A DNA stretch of 64,000 nt from Desulfobacterales bacterium (GTDB taxonomy: Bacteria; Desulfobacterota; Desulfobacteria; Desulfobacterales; JAFDDL01). The stretch spans positions 1 through 64,000 of the forward strand of contig JAVEYW010000002.1 of NCBI GenBank assembly GCA_034003325.1, read 5' to 3'. A program made the position numbers and the translations under genes. The notes below the pieces were generated by a model. That model ran no database searches, had not been told where the DNA came from, and worked only from the letters and a program-made list of their open reading frames with translations. The number at the start of each line of letters is the position of its first letter. The stretch's first letter is position 1. Of this stretch, positions 52,526 to 61,515 are shown piece after piece.

Positions 52526-53653
52526 ATGCATTTATATCAACAGATGACGTTAAAAACCCGCTTGTTCTTAAGCTTTTTAATTTGCGCCCTGGTCATTGCC
52601 GGTGTTGGCGGTGTTGGCGTTCATTCTATGAGCAAAATGGAACGCGCCACAACCGCCTCCCTATCAGCAACCGCGCTTGAAAATTTGAGTATGCTGAGCG
52701 CGCAGCTTGAAAAAAGAATCATCCTATGGGCTGTTGCATCCATTCTCATGGTGCTGGGCATCGGGTATTTGCTTTCCGTAACCCTTTCCCGGCTGATCGG
52801 GAATCGCCTTTCCGAATTGTCCAGCGAAACCGTTCACATGGGTTCCGCCGCGCTGGCTTTGGCGGCGGTTACCCATGAGCTATCCGGCGGCGCCAGTCGC
52901 CAGATCGAATCCATTGCGAATACAAGCGGGCTTATAACGGAACTAAACGAGTTAACCCGCGGAACAGCCATGGCTGCATCCAAAGCGGACTTGCTGATGA
53001 AGTCCGAACTTGCCGCCAGTGGTGAAAAAATGGGCACCCTGGGAAAAGAGTTGGGCAAGACCCTGAACCAGGCAATTTCCGCGAGTGAGGAAACACAGAA
53101 AATCATCAAAACGATTGATGAAATTGCCTTTCAGACCAATTTGCTTGCGTTGAATGCGGCCGTGGAAGCCGCCAGAGCGGGGGAAGCCGGCGCGGGATTT
53201 TCCGTTGTGGCCGAAGAGGTGAGAAATCTGGCGCTTAAATCCGCTCAGGCGGCTCAAAGCACAGCCGCGCTGATTGAAAATACGGTTGGCCAGGTGCGGG
53301 AAGCCGGAACGAAAAATAATCAGATTCATGATGAAGGTGGAAATAACTACCGAATCCTGCAACGCCTGGCGCATATCATTAAAGAAATCGCCGAAGCGGC
53401 GAGCCGGCAGGTTCAGGGATTAGAGGCGCTGCGGGTGACAGTGGCGGATATTGAGAAAACAGCCAAAGCCTATCAGAATCATGCGGATACTTCGAATTTA
53501 AGCGCCAAGGGAACGGCAACGGTCAGTCAACAGGTTCAAGAAGTGGTTGCCGCGCTAACCGTGCTGGTGAACGCCAACAATGGAAACCAACGACCCCTAT
53601 CCGCGCCAACAGCCGAAGAAGAAAGCAAACCGGCAACCCTTATAACGGTATGA
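52526..53653 (+). CDS. Methyl-accepting chemotaxis protein with minimal sensor
   Basis: A 375-residue receptor with helices at about 11-33 and 65-86, leaving only about 30 residues outside the cytoplasmic membrane, so no ligand domain of usual size. The cytoplasmic part has the MCP hairpin tip [22 protein letters not shown] (cited in part) and [15 protein letters not shown]. No HAMP domain is obvious between helix 2 and the signalling helix. Its stop overlaps the next gene by ATGA, which implies co-translation with the CULT-domain protein. GAAAGGAAA precedes ATG 52526. Confidence 0.9.
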   Translation: MHLYQQMTLKTRLFLSFLICALVIAGVGGVGVHSMSKMERATTASLSATALENLSMLSAQLEKRIILWAVASILMVLGIGYLLSVTLSRLIGNRLSELSSETVHMGSAALALAAVTHELSGGASRQIESIANTSGLITELNELTRGTAMAASKADLLMKSELAASGEKMGTLGKELGKTLNQAISASEETQKIIKTIDEIAFQTNLLALNAAVEAARAGEAGAGFSVVAEEVRNLALKSAQAAQSTAALIENTVGQVREAGTKNNQIHDEGGNNYRILQRLAHIIKEIAEAASRQVQGLEALRVTVADIEKTAKAYQNHADTSNLSAKGTATVSQQVQEVVAALTVLVNANNGNQRPLSAPTAEEESKPATLITV

Positions 53654-54060
53654 TTCGACTGTTATCAACGAATACCCCTGCGGTTTGTTTAAAGGATGCA
53701 CCCGGCGAATCCGTTGTCGTAGAAAAGAAAGCAGCGACGACCGGCCGGGAGCCGCTGCTTCTCTGCCGACAGTGCCGGCAGGTGATTGCCCGGCCGAGCG
53801 ATCGAATCAGCGTGAACGGTGCCCATCAGCATATTTTTTCAAACCCGCAGGGGCTGGTCTATGAGATCGGCTGCTTTCAAAGCGTCACCGGTTGTGCTTA
53901 TGCGGGGCCCTGGTCAAACGAATTTACCTGGTTTGCCGGGTATTCATGGCGGACCCTGGTATGCACGGGCTGCCTTTTCCACTTGGGCTGGTCTTTTAGC
54001 TCGGGCGGCGGTAGCCATTTTTACGGTTTGATACTGGATCATTTGATCAGCCCGCCATAA
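53650..54060 (+). CDS. Cereblon-type CULT-domain protein
   Basis: A 136-residue cytoplasmic protein that matches the CULT (thalidomide-binding) domain of cereblon: zinc Cys39/Cys42 ([11 protein letters not shown]) and Cys105/Cys108 ([11 protein letters not shown]), with the three-Trp cage Trp94, Trp100 and Trp114 ([10 protein letters not shown]). The domain occupies about 35-130; the N-terminal ~30 residues are extra. No E3-ligase parts are present, as expected for bacterial single-domain members (for example the Magnetospirillum protein). It overlaps the MCP stop by 4 bp. Its natural ligand is unknown; cyclic imides or uridine-like compounds have been bound by relatives. Confidence 0.88.
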   Translation: MIRLLSTNTPAVCLKDAPGESVVVEKKAATTGREPLLLCRQCRQVIARPSDRISVNGAHQHIFSNPQGLVYEIGCFQSVTGCAYAGPWSNEFTWFAGYSWRTLVCTGCLFHLGWSFSSGGGSHFYGLILDHLISPP

Positions 54061-54082
54061 CGAAAGCGACTCTTCCCGGGTT

Positions 54083-55663
54083 TCAGACCGGCCTGCCGAT
54101 TCGCTTTGCTTTGGATACAACTGCGCGGAGCGGTTCCATGATTTCCGCGATGCGAAACAAAGACCCGACGCCCGCCAACACGGCCAGAAACATCATCCCG
54201 GTGGCACCGCAGACCAGGATATAGCCCCAAAAAGAGGTCGCCTCCAAGCCTGCCAGTGCCGCGCCCTTGAACCATGCCAAAAAAATCCCGGTCAGAATAG
54301 CCAACAAGGTCATGCCGCCGTAAAACAGGGGCACCTGACGGGCTTCCCGGTTGTCGCTGCGCCGGTTCCACAGGGTAAACAGCAGACTTGCCTGCAGCAT
54401 CGCCGAAACGGCGCCCGCCGAGGCGATGCCCACCGGGCCGAAGGCGCGCATGGCAAGGTAGTACACCGGCAGGCTCACCAGCACGGCAAGGGTAGTGAAA
54501 AGGGTGGGGAACCAGGTGTTTTGAGTGGCGTAATACCCTCGAACCACAAGGGTTTGGGCGGCAAAACCGACGGCGCCGGGCATCATGAACATCAGCATTC
54601 TGGCCGTTTGGGCCGTATCCGCGGCGTGGAATTTTCCCCGCTCAAACAGAATGGCCACCACTTCATGGCGAAGTACCATGACCAGCGCCGCCACCGGAAT
54701 AATCAATGCCAGATACCGCAAGGTTTGATTTAAAAGCCGGTTCGCCTCATGAAGGTTATTTTCCGCCACCATTTTGGATAAAAAGGGGTAGGTGGCAGCC
54801 CCCACGGCCTGGCCGAAGACGCCTACCAATACCTGCATCACCCGGTTGGCATAATTAAGGCCCGAGATACTGCCGGCCGGCAGAAAAGAGCCGAAAAAGC
54901 GAATAAACAACTCATGGGAAAACGCCATGGTAAGCCCGAACATCAAGGGGAGTGTGATTTTAATGTAATTGACCAGCTCAGGGTGCCAAAGCTTGAGCGT
55001 AATGCTCCATTTCATGCCGAGCAGTTTCGCGCCCCGGTATTGTAAGGCGAAATTTCCTAAAAAAGCGCCGGCCAGAACGCCCCAGGCAAACCCGACCATG
55101 CCCAATTGCGGTCCCAGAAGCAGGCCGCCCAGAATAATGCCGCCATTATAGATCAGCGGCGCCAGCGCGGGCAGGAAAAATTTTTCCTTTGCAAACTGCA
55201 CGGCCATGAACATGCCGCCAGAAAAAAAGAGAAACTGCGCCGGTAAAATGATCCGGGTCATCGTGATCACCATTGCCGTGGCGGCCGGATCATTCCAGCC
55301 GGGAGCGGCCAGGGCGATCAGCTCGGGTGTAGCCCATTCACACACAACGAGCAAACAGATCAGCAACAACCCGAACCCGTTTAAGATGATGGAAAACACG
55401 CGCCACCCTTCGGCTTCCCTGTTTTGCGCGACGTATTTTGAGAAGATGGGGATAAAGGTCAGGGATAAAAATCCGCTCGCCACGATGTGATTGAGAATAT
55501 CCGGAATGATGAAGGCCACCTGATAGGCGTCCACCGCCACACCCCGGCCGCCGATATAGGCAATGACGCTCTCACGAAAGATACCGATCACGCGGCTAGC
55601 CATCACCGAAGCCATCATGATCAGCGAGGCGATGCCGATTTTCTTTTTCAGGGAAGCGCCCAT
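54083..55663 (-). CDS. murJ: Lipid II flippase MurJ
   Basis: A 526-residue, about 14-helix MOP-superfamily transporter; flips lipid-linked peptidoglycan precursor across the cytoplasmic membrane. N-terminus MGASLKKKIGIASLIMMASV, then SRVIGIFRESVIAYI, SGFLSLTFIPIFSKY and FSHELFIRFFGSFL. Convergent with the CULT gene (22-bp gap). It ends a row with fdhD, whose stop is 1 bp downstream of its start region. Confidence 0.92.
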   Translation of the reverse strand: MGASLKKKIGIASLIMMASVMASRVIGIFRESVIAYIGGRGVAVDAYQVAFIIPDILNHIVASGFLSLTFIPIFSKYVAQNREAEGWRVFSIILNGFGLLLICLLVVCEWATPELIALAAPGWNDPAATAMVITMTRIILPAQFLFFSGGMFMAVQFAKEKFFLPALAPLIYNGGIILGGLLLGPQLGMVGFAWGVLAGAFLGNFALQYRGAKLLGMKWSITLKLWHPELVNYIKITLPLMFGLTMAFSHELFIRFFGSFLPAGSISGLNYANRVMQVLVGVFGQAVGAATYPFLSKMVAENNLHEANRLLNQTLRYLALIIPVAALVMVLRHEVVAILFERGKFHAADTAQTARMLMFMMPGAVGFAAQTLVVRGYYATQNTWFPTLFTTLAVLVSLPVYYLAMRAFGPVGIASAGAVSAMLQASLLFTLWNRRSDNREARQVPLFYGGMTLLAILTGIFLAWFKGAALAGLEATSFWGYILVCGATGMMFLAVLAGVGSLFRIAEIMEPLRAVVSKAKRIGRPV

Positions 55664-55664
55664 G

Positions 55665-56468
55665 TCAGCGTTTCAGCCGTTTTTTGCCACAAAAAAGGTA
55701 GAGGCCGGACGCGCCGTCCGAGCAGGCCAGGGTCATATTCAACCTGTCCGCGAGCGCGACGGCCAAGGAGGTAGGCCGGGAGTAAGCCAGAATGACGGGT
55801 ATTTTTGCTCTGGCCGCTTTTTGAACCAGTTCATAACTGATTCTGGATGATAGGATCAGCAGTTTTGCCAACGGTAATCGCCGATCCAAAAAAAGCTTGC
55901 CGACGGCTTTGTCCAGTGCGTTATGGCGGCCGACATCTTCGGCGATACTTAAGCAGGTCAAGCCGGCATCGTATATGGCCGCCGCATGAGCGGCCCGGGT
56001 TTGCCGACGAAGGGGCTGCTGTCCGGATAATGCGTCAAGACAGGCAAGTGCCTTTTGTATGTCAAATACGGTTTCATCCGATAGGGGCTGAAGCTCCTGA
56101 TATAAATCCGAAACCACCTCTTTTCCGCAAATACCGCAACTGGTCTGGCTGATATATTCCCGCCGGTCGAGTTTATCGGGAATGTGCTTGCGTCTCTCCG
56201 GTGTCAGGGTGGCGGTGACAACGTTGGTGTTTTCAGCCTCACAAACGCCCAAAGAGGCAAAATCCTCGGGCCCATCCACCACGCCTTCCGCCAGAAGCAG
56301 GCCTGCTGCCTGAGCGATTTCATCGCCCGGCGTCCGCATGACCACGACATAGGGCTTGCCTTCCAGGCGGATAGCCAATGGCTCTTCGGAGATGAGCCGG
56401 TCAACGGCGGTTTCTCGGCCTATCGACGGCCCCCAGTGGGTAGCCGGATGGGAAACACTTGATTCCAA
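55665..56468 (-). CDS. fdhD: Formate dehydrogenase sulfurtransferase FdhD
   Basis: A 267-residue protein that transfers sulfur from IscS to the Mo/W-bis-MGD cofactor of formate dehydrogenases. Reactive Cys111 and Cys114 in QTSCGICGKE; VVVMRTPGDEIA and LSIAEDVGRHNALDKAVG are conserved. TTG 56468 is the start: AGGAG lies about 8 nt upstream and no ATG fits. 10 bp downstream of a MOSC-domain gene, which fits a shared Mo-cofactor role. No FDH subunit is in the window. Confidence 0.94.
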   Translation of the reverse strand: MESSVSHPATHWGPSIGRETAVDRLISEEPLAIRLEGKPYVVVMRTPGDEIAQAAGLLLAEGVVDGPEDFASLGVCEAENTNVVTATLTPERRKHIPDKLDRREYISQTSCGICGKEVVSDLYQELQPLSDETVFDIQKALACLDALSGQQPLRRQTRAAHAAAIYDAGLTCLSIAEDVGRHNALDKAVGKLFLDRRLPLAKLLILSSRISYELVQKAARAKIPVILAYSRPTSLAVALADRLNMTLACSDGASGLYLFCGKKRLKR

Positions 56469-56478
56469 GCAATAGCTC

Positions 56479-56916
56479 CTATTCGTTGCTCAAGATTTTC
56501 ACCGAATCATTGATTTGAATATCACCGCCGCGCAACACCTTGGCAAACACGCCTTCTCTCGGCATGATACAATCGCCTGCCTGGAAAAAAATGGCGCATT
56601 TTTTAATGCATTCCTTGCCGATCTGTGTGATTTCCACCATTGCCGTTTTTCCCAACCTGACCCTTGTGCCGATGGGCAAGGTTTTCCAGTCGATGCCGAT
56701 GGTCGCGATATTTTCCGCGAAATCACCAAAGGTCACATTCAGGCCTTTTGCTCTGGCGCTATCAATACTCTCGGCGGCCAAAAAACTGACCTGCCGATGC
56801 CAATCCCCACCATGAGCGTCGCCTTCCATTCCAAAATTTTCAATCAGCCGAGCTGCGTTAATACAGCTTTTGCGCGTTCCTTTTTTCTTGCTAACGGCAA
56901 TGCTGACAATTTTCAT
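56479..56916 (-). CDS. MOSC-domain protein
   Basis: A 145-residue MOSC (Moco sulfurase C-terminal) domain protein: MKIVSIAVSKKKGTRKSC, VRLGKTAMVEITQIGKECIKKC with the conserved Cys, and a closing VLRGGDIQINDSV. Likely handles sulfur or Moco for a molybdoenzyme; the adjacent fdhD supports this. ATG 56916 is used; GTG 56922 is also possible. Confidence 0.9.
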   Translation of the reverse strand: MKIVSIAVSKKKGTRKSCINAARLIENFGMEGDAHGGDWHRQVSFLAAESIDSARAKGLNVTFGDFAENIATIGIDWKTLPIGTRVRLGKTAMVEITQIGKECIKKCAIFFQAGDCIMPREGVFAKVLRGGDIQINDSVKILSNE

Positions 56917-57012
56917 AGTCACCAGCCTTTCAAGCGCGCTTGGTGTTTTTTATTTACACCACACCTCTTTTTTTCTATATCGAATCGCCGATGCGTTCAA
57001 TACCTGCGACGT

Positions 57013-57588
57013 TTATTTTTGGGTCCCATCGGAACTGGTTCCCGTTTGCAGGATATTCATTCCCACGTAGATGTAATGCAGGCCGGATAAAGTAGTAAAG
57101 CATGCGGTCAACCAAAAGAAAACGGGAAGTGCGGCATTCAGATAGTTGGCCTCATGGCGAAGCAATGTCATGGCGATGGTGACCAACTGCAAGCCGGTGG
57201 TGCACTTACTGACAAAGCTGGGAGAAATGCGAAGCCGGGTGTTCGTAAGAGAGATGATAGCGAGCCCCACAAGAATCAGTATGTCGCGGGTAATCACGAT
57301 CACCACCACCCAGGCGGGGACCATATGCAAAATCCCCAGACTGATAAAAGCCGCTGCCAAAAGCAGTTTGTCCGCGATCGGATCCAGATAGGCGCCCAAT
57401 ACCGTTCGCTGATTGAAAACCCTTGCGATCAGGCCGTCCAGTGCATCGCTGACACCTGCGATAATAAATACCCACAACGCGGTGCCAAACTGTTCTTTGA
57501 GCAGCAAAATGACAAAAAACGGGGTCATCAAAATTCGGGCGATAGTTATGATATTCGGTATGCTGATCTGCTTACCCGCGTTTTGCAC
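57013..57588 (-). CDS. pgsA: CDP-diacylglycerol-glycerol-3-phosphate phosphatidyltransferase
   Basis: A 191-residue membrane enzyme making phosphatidylglycerol phosphate. CDP-alcohol signature (D-G-x2-A-R-x8-G-x3-D-x3-D) is visible as DALDGLIARVFNQRTVLGAY with LDPIADK. Start GTG 57588, after a G-run. Several helices. The CDP-OH motif residues all match. Confidence 0.92.
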   Translation of the reverse strand: MQNAGKQISIPNIITIARILMTPFFVILLLKEQFGTALWVFIIAGVSDALDGLIARVFNQRTVLGAYLDPIADKLLLAAAFISLGILHMVPAWVVVIVITRDILILVGLAIISLTNTRLRISPSFVSKCTTGLQLVTIAMTLLRHEANYLNAALPVFFWLTACFTTLSGLHYIYVGMNILQTGTSSDGTQK

Positions 57589-57652
57589 GGTTGCGTTGCC
57601 CCCCCACCTAAAAAAACCGCTCGCTCAGTACCTGCTCGGAACCGACTGCGCG

Positions 57653-58876
57653 CTATTTGGGAACCAGTGAAAGAGAGATACTATCCTCTGAAATACTCGT
57701 AATATTGATACCAAAGGAATCAAAGGATTTCAACATGATCGCATCGGCAAGCGTTTGAGGCGCGCCCTTTAGCTGAACCGAAAGCGTGGCTTCGTTTGGC
57801 CTGATGCTGCTGGTTTCAACGTTGCCGACCATGGGCAATTCTTGAAGCAAATTCCGGAATTTGACAAAATTTGCAAGATTACGGGTTCCCTCGATAATCA
57901 TGATCAAGGTGATATTTTCAACGGCTTTTGGCTGCCATGCGGCCATCACCTGCGGCCCCATGGCTTCCGCTGCCATCTTGCCGACGGTTTTCAAGGCCAA
58001 ACGGCTACCCGTGATGCCATCGGAATCCATGACAACCGTGGATTTGGAGATTTCCCCGGTTTTCTCTCCAGTTTCTATTCGAAGGGCACGGCCGGCAAAT
58101 TCTCCCTTAAACGATTGGTGGCTCTCACCCATGACATTGCCCGCGTTTTCGGCCTTGGCCATGCCGACAATAACCATATCAGCCTCAAAAAGCTTTCCGA
58201 TGGCCGATGCTTCAGCATCGCTGGGAGTGGGTCCTGAAGGCAGGGCGGCGCCGGTAGCGGTTTCCCCGGTCATGGGGGGCAGCCCAATACCATGGGAAAT
58301 CACTTGAAACCCCAACGCCGTTAACGATTCGGCCATCTGGTTTTCACACGCTTGCTCCAGCACCGCCGCGTCGTCCCCCCACCAGTAATTGGGTGAAATA
58401 TCTTCCAGGTTCTGTTCGCTGATCAGGAAGAGAACCCGGGGGACGGATTTGTTCTCCCGCAACAAACCGGCGGTTGTCAACTGTTCCTGAAGCATGTCCA
58501 AGGAGATGGTCGCTTCCACCAGCACGCGGTATTCCTTGCCGCTTAAAATTCCAGCAAGAACCTTATACCCAAGGACATATTTTTGAGGCTGGTTATAAAG
58601 TATCTGGTTGAGGGTCGTAAACCGTTCGATTTTTAAGGGCTGAGGCATCAGCTCACCGGCGGCCAAATCAATCGCGGTGATGAGACTGTTTGAAACCGCC
58701 TGGTTTCTGGCGGCATCCACGTTGTCCGAATACACGTTGCTAAAACCAAGCACTTCCACCACGGTCTGATTTGTGGGGGCGCCTCCGGTGGGTTCGGCCG
58801 ATAATTCAGTTACCCCAACGCCCATCAGATAGGGCAAAACAAAAAAAAGAAGGATGGTGTTCCGTCTTTGTGCCAT
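57653..58876 (-). CDS. Exported FlgT/LPP20-like envelope protein
   Basis: A 407-residue protein with a signal peptide (ILLFFVLPYLMGVGVTELSA) and an N-terminal region VEVLGFSNVYSDNVDAARNQ, with an alanine-rich helix and AGELMPQPLKIERF, similar in plan to the exported protein at 25056-25943. A later segment EADMVIVGMAKAEN resembles TolB-N/CsgG-like folds. Function unknown. ATG 58876 is used; GGAAGG lies about 11 nt upstream. The dispersed repeat copy 2 lies just before it. Confidence 0.7.
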   Translation of the reverse strand: MAQRRNTILLFFVLPYLMGVGVTELSAEPTGGAPTNQTVVEVLGFSNVYSDNVDAARNQAVSNSLITAIDLAAGELMPQPLKIERFTTLNQILYNQPQKYVLGYKVLAGILSGKEYRVLVEATISLDMLQEQLTTAGLLRENKSVPRVLFLISEQNLEDISPNYWWGDDAAVLEQACENQMAESLTALGFQVISHGIGLPPMTGETATGAALPSGPTPSDAEASAIGKLFEADMVIVGMAKAENAGNVMGESHQSFKGEFAGRALRIETGEKTGEISKSTVVMDSDGITGSRLALKTVGKMAAEAMGPQVMAAWQPKAVENITLIMIIEGTRNLANFVKFRNLLQELPMVGNVETSSIRPNEATLSVQLKGAPQTLADAIMLKSFDSFGINITSISEDSISLSLVPK

Positions 58877-58901
58877 ATCATTTCTTCCTTCCTTTATAAG
58901 G

Positions 58902-58976
58902 GAATCAGAAAATGTCAATATACCTAACGCTGACTATTGCCCGCAACCCCGTAGGGGCGAACCTGTGTGTTCGCCC
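58902..58976. repeat. Dispersed repeat, copy 2
   Basis: Nearly identical to 43024-43103 over CAATATAC...GTAGGGGCGAAC, with its own hairpin GGGGCGAAC / GTTCGCCC. It sits between the envelope-protein start and the polyprenyl synthase stop, and likely also acts as a transcription end for the latter. Confidence 0.82.
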
Positions 58977-58977
58977 T

Positions 58978-59976
58978 TTATTTGTTTCTTATCAGTGCGT
59001 AATCCGATAGAGATATCAGCAAATCCCGTTCTTTCAGCGGCTCAAAACCGGCCAGCGCCGATTTTGCGGCAGCCACATGGGCGAGTGCTTTTTTCCGGGT
59101 ATAGGAAATCCCGCCGTAATCGGTCAGCAGACCGACAAAGGTGATAAAGTCATCCATTCCCACATCCTTGTTTCCGATCATTTGCACCATGCGATCGCGG
59201 TCCGCCGAATCGGCCGTGGCCAGGCTGTATATTACCGGCAAGGTGAGTTTTCCTTCCTTAAGATCCGCACCGATCGCTTTTCCAAGGGTTTGGGGGTCCG
59301 CCGTGTAATCCAGCAGGTCGTCAGCCATTTGAAACGCCATGCCCAGATGATACCCGTAGGTTTTGAGGGCGGTGGCCTGTTTATCGCCGGCTTTGGCCAG
59401 GAGTGCGCCCGCGTGACAGGCACCCTGAATCAAGATAGCGGTTTTCCGCCGAATCACTTCCAGATATTCCGCCTCCGAGAGATCAAGTCTGCCCCGGTTT
59501 TGAAGCTGCTCGATTTCTCCCTGGCTCATCAATTCCGTAATTTCGGCAATCACCGCGATAATTGCCGGATTTCCGGTGGCTGCAGCAATGGACAAGGATC
59601 GGGCCAGCAGAAAATCTCCGGTCAATACGGCGGTTTCATTACCGAACACCGAGTGGGCGACCGGTTTTCCGCGACGCAAAGAAGCACCGTCCACCAGGTC
59701 ATCGTGTAGCAGGGTGGCAGCGTGAAGGTATTCAAAGATAGTGGAAAAGGTGAAGTCGGCCGGTTTATTGCGTCCGCACAATCGGGTGGACAGGATGGAC
59801 AGAAGCGGCCGCAACCGCTTGCCGCCGGCAAAGAGAATGTGCCGGGCGGTTTTTTTTACCAAACCCACCTGCGGTGTTAAATTTTCTTCAAGGGCAACTT
59901 CTATGTCCGCCAAATCCGGGGCTACCGCTTGAAGGATTTCATTTTTTACGGCGGACTCTTTTTTATTTTGTTTCAT
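58978..59976 (-). CDS. Polyprenyl diphosphate synthase
   Basis: A 332-residue trans-isoprenyl synthase building the quinone or carrier side chain. GGKRLRP (51-57), first Asp-rich motif LLHDDLVD (Asp92-Asp96) and second FQMADDLLDYTAD are intact. The ATG overlaps the rimO stop by ATGA (59973-59976). Chain length (octaprenyl or heptaprenyl) is not decidable by eye; it probably serves menaquinone. Confidence 0.92.
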   Translation of the reverse strand: MKQNKKESAVKNEILQAVAPDLADIEVALEENLTPQVGLVKKTARHILFAGGKRLRPLLSILSTRLCGRNKPADFTFSTIFEYLHAATLLHDDLVDGASLRRGKPVAHSVFGNETAVLTGDFLLARSLSIAAATGNPAIIAVIAEITELMSQGEIEQLQNRGRLDLSEAEYLEVIRRKTAILIQGACHAGALLAKAGDKQATALKTYGYHLGMAFQMADDLLDYTADPQTLGKAIGADLKEGKLTLPVIYSLATADSADRDRMVQMIGNKDVGMDDFITFVGLLTDYGGISYTRKKALAHVAAAKSALAGFEPLKERDLLISLSDYALIRNK

Positions 59977-61301
59977 ATGGTTTCACTTACCACATCATAC
60001 TCCAGGGTATCAATAACGCGCACTTGGGCAAAATCGCCGGGTGCCGGCCGAGTCTTAGCGCCTCTGAGATGAACATAAGTGGTGCCGTCCACTTCCGGCG
60101 CCTGAAGCGCATGCCGTCCGGCAAACAAATTTTCTTCCAGAGACTCTTCTATCAGAACCGTCAGTGTTTGCCCGAGGTATTTTTCATTTTTTTTCTCGGA
60201 GAGTTCACGCTGACATCGCATGACTCGATTGCGCCGCTCCTTCGCGATTTTCTCGGTTACCCGGCCACGGAGCCGATGAGACGGCAGATCCTGCGAATCG
60301 GAATAGGTAAAGCACCCGAGATTGTCAAACTGAATTGTTTCCATAAAAGAAATCAGGGTGTCCACATCTTTGTCGGTTTCTCCGGGAAACCCCACCATGA
60401 CGGTTGTTCGTAAGGCCGCGTTCGGTGCAATGGCCCGAATCGTTTCAAAAAGGCGGTACAGATCCCTTTGGCGGTACCCGCGGCCCATGCGTTTTAACAG
60501 CCGGTCGTCCGCATGTTGAATGGGAATATCAAAATACGCGCACAGGTTATCCCGCTGAGCCACTGTTTGAATCAATGATCTATCCAGGCGGCTCGGGTGG
60601 CCGTACAAAAATCGAATCCATATGGCTTCGGATAAATCGGAAAGCTGAAGCAGCAGATGATTCAAATTTACCGCCGGGATAAGATCCCCACCGTAGTCAG
60701 TCGTGTCCTGGGCCACCAGTACCAGCTCCTTGACACCGGCCCGAATAAGCGTTCGGGCCTCTGCTATCAAGTCCTCAACCGGTCTGCTGCGATGATTTCC
60801 CCGTAGCGCGGGAATAATACAATAGGTGCACCGGCTGTCGCACCCTTCCGCGATTTTCAAATAGGCCGTGTGGGCGTCGGTGGTGACTCTGGGCAGATGG
60901 GCCGTTGTTAATTCGGTCCGGTTCGGGTCCGGCAACAGGCACATGCCGGGCCTGAGCGTATCCTGCACGGCCGTTTCAATCTGTTCGTATGCGCCGGTTC
61001 CAAGGAAAAGATCGACTTCGGGCAGGCTTTCGGCAATCTCTTCCCGGTAACGCTCGGGCAGGCACCCCGTCACGATCAGTTTCCGGCAGGCGCCGGTCCG
61101 CTTAAATGCCGCAAGCGCCAAAATGGTGTCAATGGATTCGTTTGCGGCCGGCTCGATGAAGCTGCACGTGTTGACAATGATCACCTCGGCCGCTTCGGGC
61201 GCATCGGTGATGGCCCACCCCCGTGCCTGCAACCGGCCGAGCATCATTTCGCTGTCCACCTGATTTCTGGCGCAGCCGAGACTAACCAAATGTAATTTCA
61301 T
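59973..61301 (-). CDS. rimO: Ribosomal protein S12 methylthiotransferase RimO
   Basis: A 442-residue radical-SAM enzyme that methylthiolates the S12 aspartate. N-terminal UPF0004 domain with KLHLVSLGCARNQVDSE (the RimO-type Gly-Cys-Ala-Arg-Asn), CxxxCxxC radical-SAM motif CDSRCTYC, and a C-terminal TRAM domain. No good ribosome site upstream of ATG 61301. The 214-bp leader is AT-rich with a possible TTGACT ... TATAAA. Confidence 0.93.
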   Translation of the reverse strand: MKLHLVSLGCARNQVDSEMMLGRLQARGWAITDAPEAAEVIIVNTCSFIEPAANESIDTILALAAFKRTGACRKLIVTGCLPERYREEIAESLPEVDLFLGTGAYEQIETAVQDTLRPGMCLLPDPNRTELTTAHLPRVTTDAHTAYLKIAEGCDSRCTYCIIPALRGNHRSRPVEDLIAEARTLIRAGVKELVLVAQDTTDYGGDLIPAVNLNHLLLQLSDLSEAIWIRFLYGHPSRLDRSLIQTVAQRDNLCAYFDIPIQHADDRLLKRMGRGYRQRDLYRLFETIRAIAPNAALRTTVMVGFPGETDKDVDTLISFMETIQFDNLGCFTYSDSQDLPSHRLRGRVTEKIAKERRNRVMRCQRELSEKKNEKYLGQTLTVLIEESLEENLFAGRHALQAPEVDGTTYVHLRGAKTRPAPGDFAQVRVIDTLEYDVVSETI

Positions 61302-61515
61302 AATGATATCTTAAGACTTACCGGAAATAATCTATTTATAAAAAATAGTGATTTTTATAGTTCGCTAAAATTAAAGTCAATTTAAAAAGGCAGCGCGATG
61401 CTTGCCGATCATGGGCTACCCCGACCTCTTTTGAAAACAAAATTTTTCTTCCGAGTGGGATTTGGCGATTCAAGCAATCTGCCGAACGAATGCGAAGGCA
61501 TGGCAGGGAAAAGAA

